From Alectoria sarmentosa (Eukaryota; Ascomycota; Lecanoromycetes; Lecanorales; Parmeliaceae): a stretch of DNA of 10,199 bases. The position numbers were made by a program, and so were the translations under genes. The notes under the pieces were generated by a model, which was given only the letters and a program-made list of their open reading frames with translations, was not told where the DNA came from and searched no databases. This document shows, piece by piece, positions 7,501-10,199 of the stretch. Where the stretch lies: assembly GCA_009733775.1 (NCBI GenBank), contig WOGZ01000639.1, forward strand, positions 1 to 10,199, in the 5' to 3' direction. How positions within the stretch are numbered: the stretch's first letter is position 1; every line of letters starts with the position of its first letter.

Positions 7501-9038
7501 AATATATCACGATCGAGCTTTTTAAAATTAATTTCATATTTTTTTAATTAAATAATTTGTCGATAAATCATTTTTAGATTTTTTTTAAATTATATTTATT
7601 AAAGACATTCGATAATTCGTCGAATTATTATATTTTTTTCATTAAAATTTTCACGAAATTACGATAATTCGATAAAATCGTTTATTACGATAATAATATT
7701 AATTGAAAAGATTATTTATTTTCAATTTATCGAATTTTGAATAAACGTTAATATAAATATTATGAACAATTCACGAAATTATTAAAATACGAAATTTATA
7801 TAATAGTAATAAATCGTTTTTTAAAATTTAATAAATATCGTAAATGTTAAAACTAGCATAAAATTTTATTATATAAGTGTATTAAATAAGATAATTAAGT
7901 GGGGAGAAAATATGTATATAAAAAAAACATTTATATGAGAATAGATGTCTTTATTAAGTTACGTTAAATTTAATTAATTAGTGTTAAGAAAATGTGATGT
8001 TAAAGAAAAGTTAATTTTATTAAAAATGTAAAATACGCTTATAGCATTATCTCTCTCTCTTAAAAAGCGATATTTCAATGTTATAAAAATTGAAGAAATA
8101 TGCTTATAATTTATCTTATATCTTTGAAACATTTAATTAATAATAATTTTTAATTAAAAAAAGCTCGCGATAATAATAATAGTAATATATCGTAAAAAGC
8201 TCGTTAATAATATCGTTAATGCTATAATATTTTATCGTTTTAAATGTTTAAAAATAACGTAATTTGATGAAAAATTAACGTTATAATTGTCGTTAAAGTA
8301 TTTAAATATTGAATATTATTTAATACTTTATATTTTAAGCGAAGAAAAAATCGCAAAAATTAAATGATATAATTAAATGAAATTTTTCGAATCGAATCGA
8401 GTCGCAAACGTTAAATCTTATTTAAAATTTATATATATTTTAATAATATTTTAAATAATATTTTTTTATAAGTTATTATATATATAATATCGAATAAAAT
8501 TAATAATAACGATAACGAAATCTTAAAACGACGTTAAAAGACTTCGAAAGATATTTATAATGTGAATAACGAGGGTTGCGTGTTCATTTAAGCCTTAAAT
8601 TAAAATATCGTCGTCGACATCGATCGATTTTGTCGTTGAAAAAATGATGTGAAAAAGCACGCACAATAATCGAAAGTTATATATAATCGTTATTATTTAT
8701 TTTAACAATAATAATTATAAGAAAAAAAGAAAAAAGAAGAAAAATAAATAATAAACTCTTTTTATAAATTAATCGTTAATTTAATTATATAGTGTTTAGT
8801 TTTTCTATTTTGATTTATTTAAATATCTTTTATAAAAGCCTTTTATTACGTTTTTTTTATTATCGAATTCATTTTTATTAATATTATATTTAATGAAATC
8901 TTTATCAACGTTTTTTTATTTAATCTTATATTTAAAACGATTTTATAATTTTTTTGAATTTAATATATTTTGAATTATTTATTTATTTTTATTTTTAACG
9001 ATGATAATTTTTAAAGAAAAGTTTTTTTAATTAAATAA
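7501..9038. other. AT-rich block right of the coding relics
   Basis: No gene is supported. Local features are a stretch at about 7850-8130 with a different dinucleotide balance, a short TCTCTCTCTC run near 8051, and a slightly less AT-rich patch at about 8560-8680. These may mark junctions between different decayed repeats. Confidence 0.5.
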
Positions 9039-9784
9039 TGTTGAAAATACGATTAATTAATTATAAAATGCTTGTTAAACTTATAATAAACGATATACTC
9101 ATAATTAACGACATAATAATGTCAATAATGTGATATATTAAAAACGTCATATTTTGAATAATTATAAGTTGATTAATTTTTATATCAAGATTAACTATTT
9201 ATTAACTTGTTAAATCATAAATTTAATAAAATATCGATTATTAAATAAATACAATAAGCTTAACAACATAATAACATAACGATTCTCTTAACAGTTGACG
9301 AATAACAAATAATATATTATGCTCTCATAATGTTTTTCGACGAAAAACGATAATTATCTATTATTTTTATAATGTTTACGTGTTTATTAAATAAAAGATT
9401 TCGAATATAATCGCATAAGGGTAATAAATAATTATCGAAGCACGTAAGCATTATAAAAACAACGAATAATTATCGTTCTTCGTCGGAAAACATTATGAGA
9501 ATATGATACATTATTTATTATTCGTCAATTATCAAGAGAATTATTATGTTATTATATTATTAAGTTTATTATATTTGTTAAATAAACGATATTTTATCAA
9601 ATTCATGACTTGGCAAATTAATAAATAATCAATTTTGATAAAAGAATTAATTAACTTACAATTATTTAAAATATAACGTTTTTAATATATCACATTACTG
9701 ACATTATTGTGTCGTTAATTATAAATATATCGTTTATTATAAACTTAACAAGCATTTTATAGTTAATTAATCGTATTTTTAATA
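9039..9784. repeat. 347-bp inverted repeat around a 52-bp spacer
   Basis: Arm 9039-9385 aligns without any gap to the reverse complement of 9438-9784; paired positions always sum to 18823. Counted by hand, the arms differ at 49 of 347 positions, 46 of them transitions and only 3 transversions. That is the pattern RIP produces in a duplicated pair. The spacer 9386-9437 is not self-complementary. The unit may be a foldback element, a pair of long TIRs with little cargo, or two inverted copies of a repeat. No target-site duplication is clear in the AT-rich flanks. Confidence 0.9.
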
Positions 9785-10199
9785 ATAATAAATTAATAAT
9801 AATGAAATTTAAGAGTTTAAAATAAAAGACGTTAGAAATTTTTATAATTTTAAATAATTTAAACTTATAAAAGAAATCGATAACGAATATAATTTTGAAT
9901 AAATCGAACATTTTATCGTTCAATTTTTTAAATGATTTATTTATAACGATATTTTTATTATTAAAAAAGACGAAATCGTGTTCTTTAAACGTTATATTTT
10001 TTTTATAATAATTAATTTGTTCGATTATCGCAAATTATGCTTTATTTAAGTTATCGCGTATATAAATGAAAACGTCTTATATATAATCGATAATATATTT
10101 TATTTTTATAACATTAAAACGTTTTTAAGTAATAATAAAATTAATAATATTAAAGTTAAAGTTTATATAAAAATGAAAATCTTTATTTATATAAAAAAG
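9785..10199. other. AT-rich right edge
   Basis: Very AT-rich DNA with no readable gene, RNA or repeat that I can support. It continues beyond the window. Confidence 0.6.

Noticed and set aside
9690..9923. Minus-strand 77-codon frame rich in Phe, Ile, Asn and Lys
   Set aside because: It overlaps the right arm of the inverted repeat and its composition only reflects AT richness; no motif is visible.

Overview
The window reads as a filamentous ascomycete (Pezizomycotina-type) chromosome segment. It is mostly an extremely AT-rich, gene-poor block; 5281-5340, for example, has 9 G/C in 60 bases. One island of ordinary composition lies at about 2068-4315; 3301-3360 has 31 G/C in 60. In the AT-rich blocks CpA is rare while CpG survives (four CpG and no CpA in 5281-5340). 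That is the footprint expected of repeat-induced point mutation (RIP), which converts CpA to TpA in duplicated DNA. The organism is inferred from this pattern, from two short (57-58 nt) spliceosomal introns and from the protein encoded. The species cannot be named.

Region by region: 1-2067 is AT-rich DNA with several short tandem repeats and no readable gene. 2101-4224 is bounded by imperfect 39/40-bp terminal inverted repeats flanked by TA (or TTAA) and looks like a DNA-transposon frame. Inside it is one intact three-exon gene on the minus strand (2509-3823) for a 399-aa ribonuclease H1. The protein has two N-terminal hybrid-binding (viroplasmin-type) modules and a complete catalytic domain. 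No transposase was found inside. 4316-10199 is AT-rich, mutated DNA. It contains a RIP-degraded Gag-like coding relic with a recognisable CCHC zinc-knuckle pattern (5702-6302, plus strand), a second stop-depleted but unidentified coding relic (6787-7497, plus strand), and an ungapped 347-bp inverted repeat around a 52-bp spacer (9039-9784), whose arms differ almost only by transitions.

The most interesting observation is an apparently functional cellular gene, RNase H1, sitting between transposon-like termini in a RIP desert. The composition changes at or close to those termini. This suggests capture of a host gene by a non-autonomous TIR element, or an insertion that arrived after the surrounding DNA was mutated. 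No rRNA, tRNA or CRISPR array was seen.
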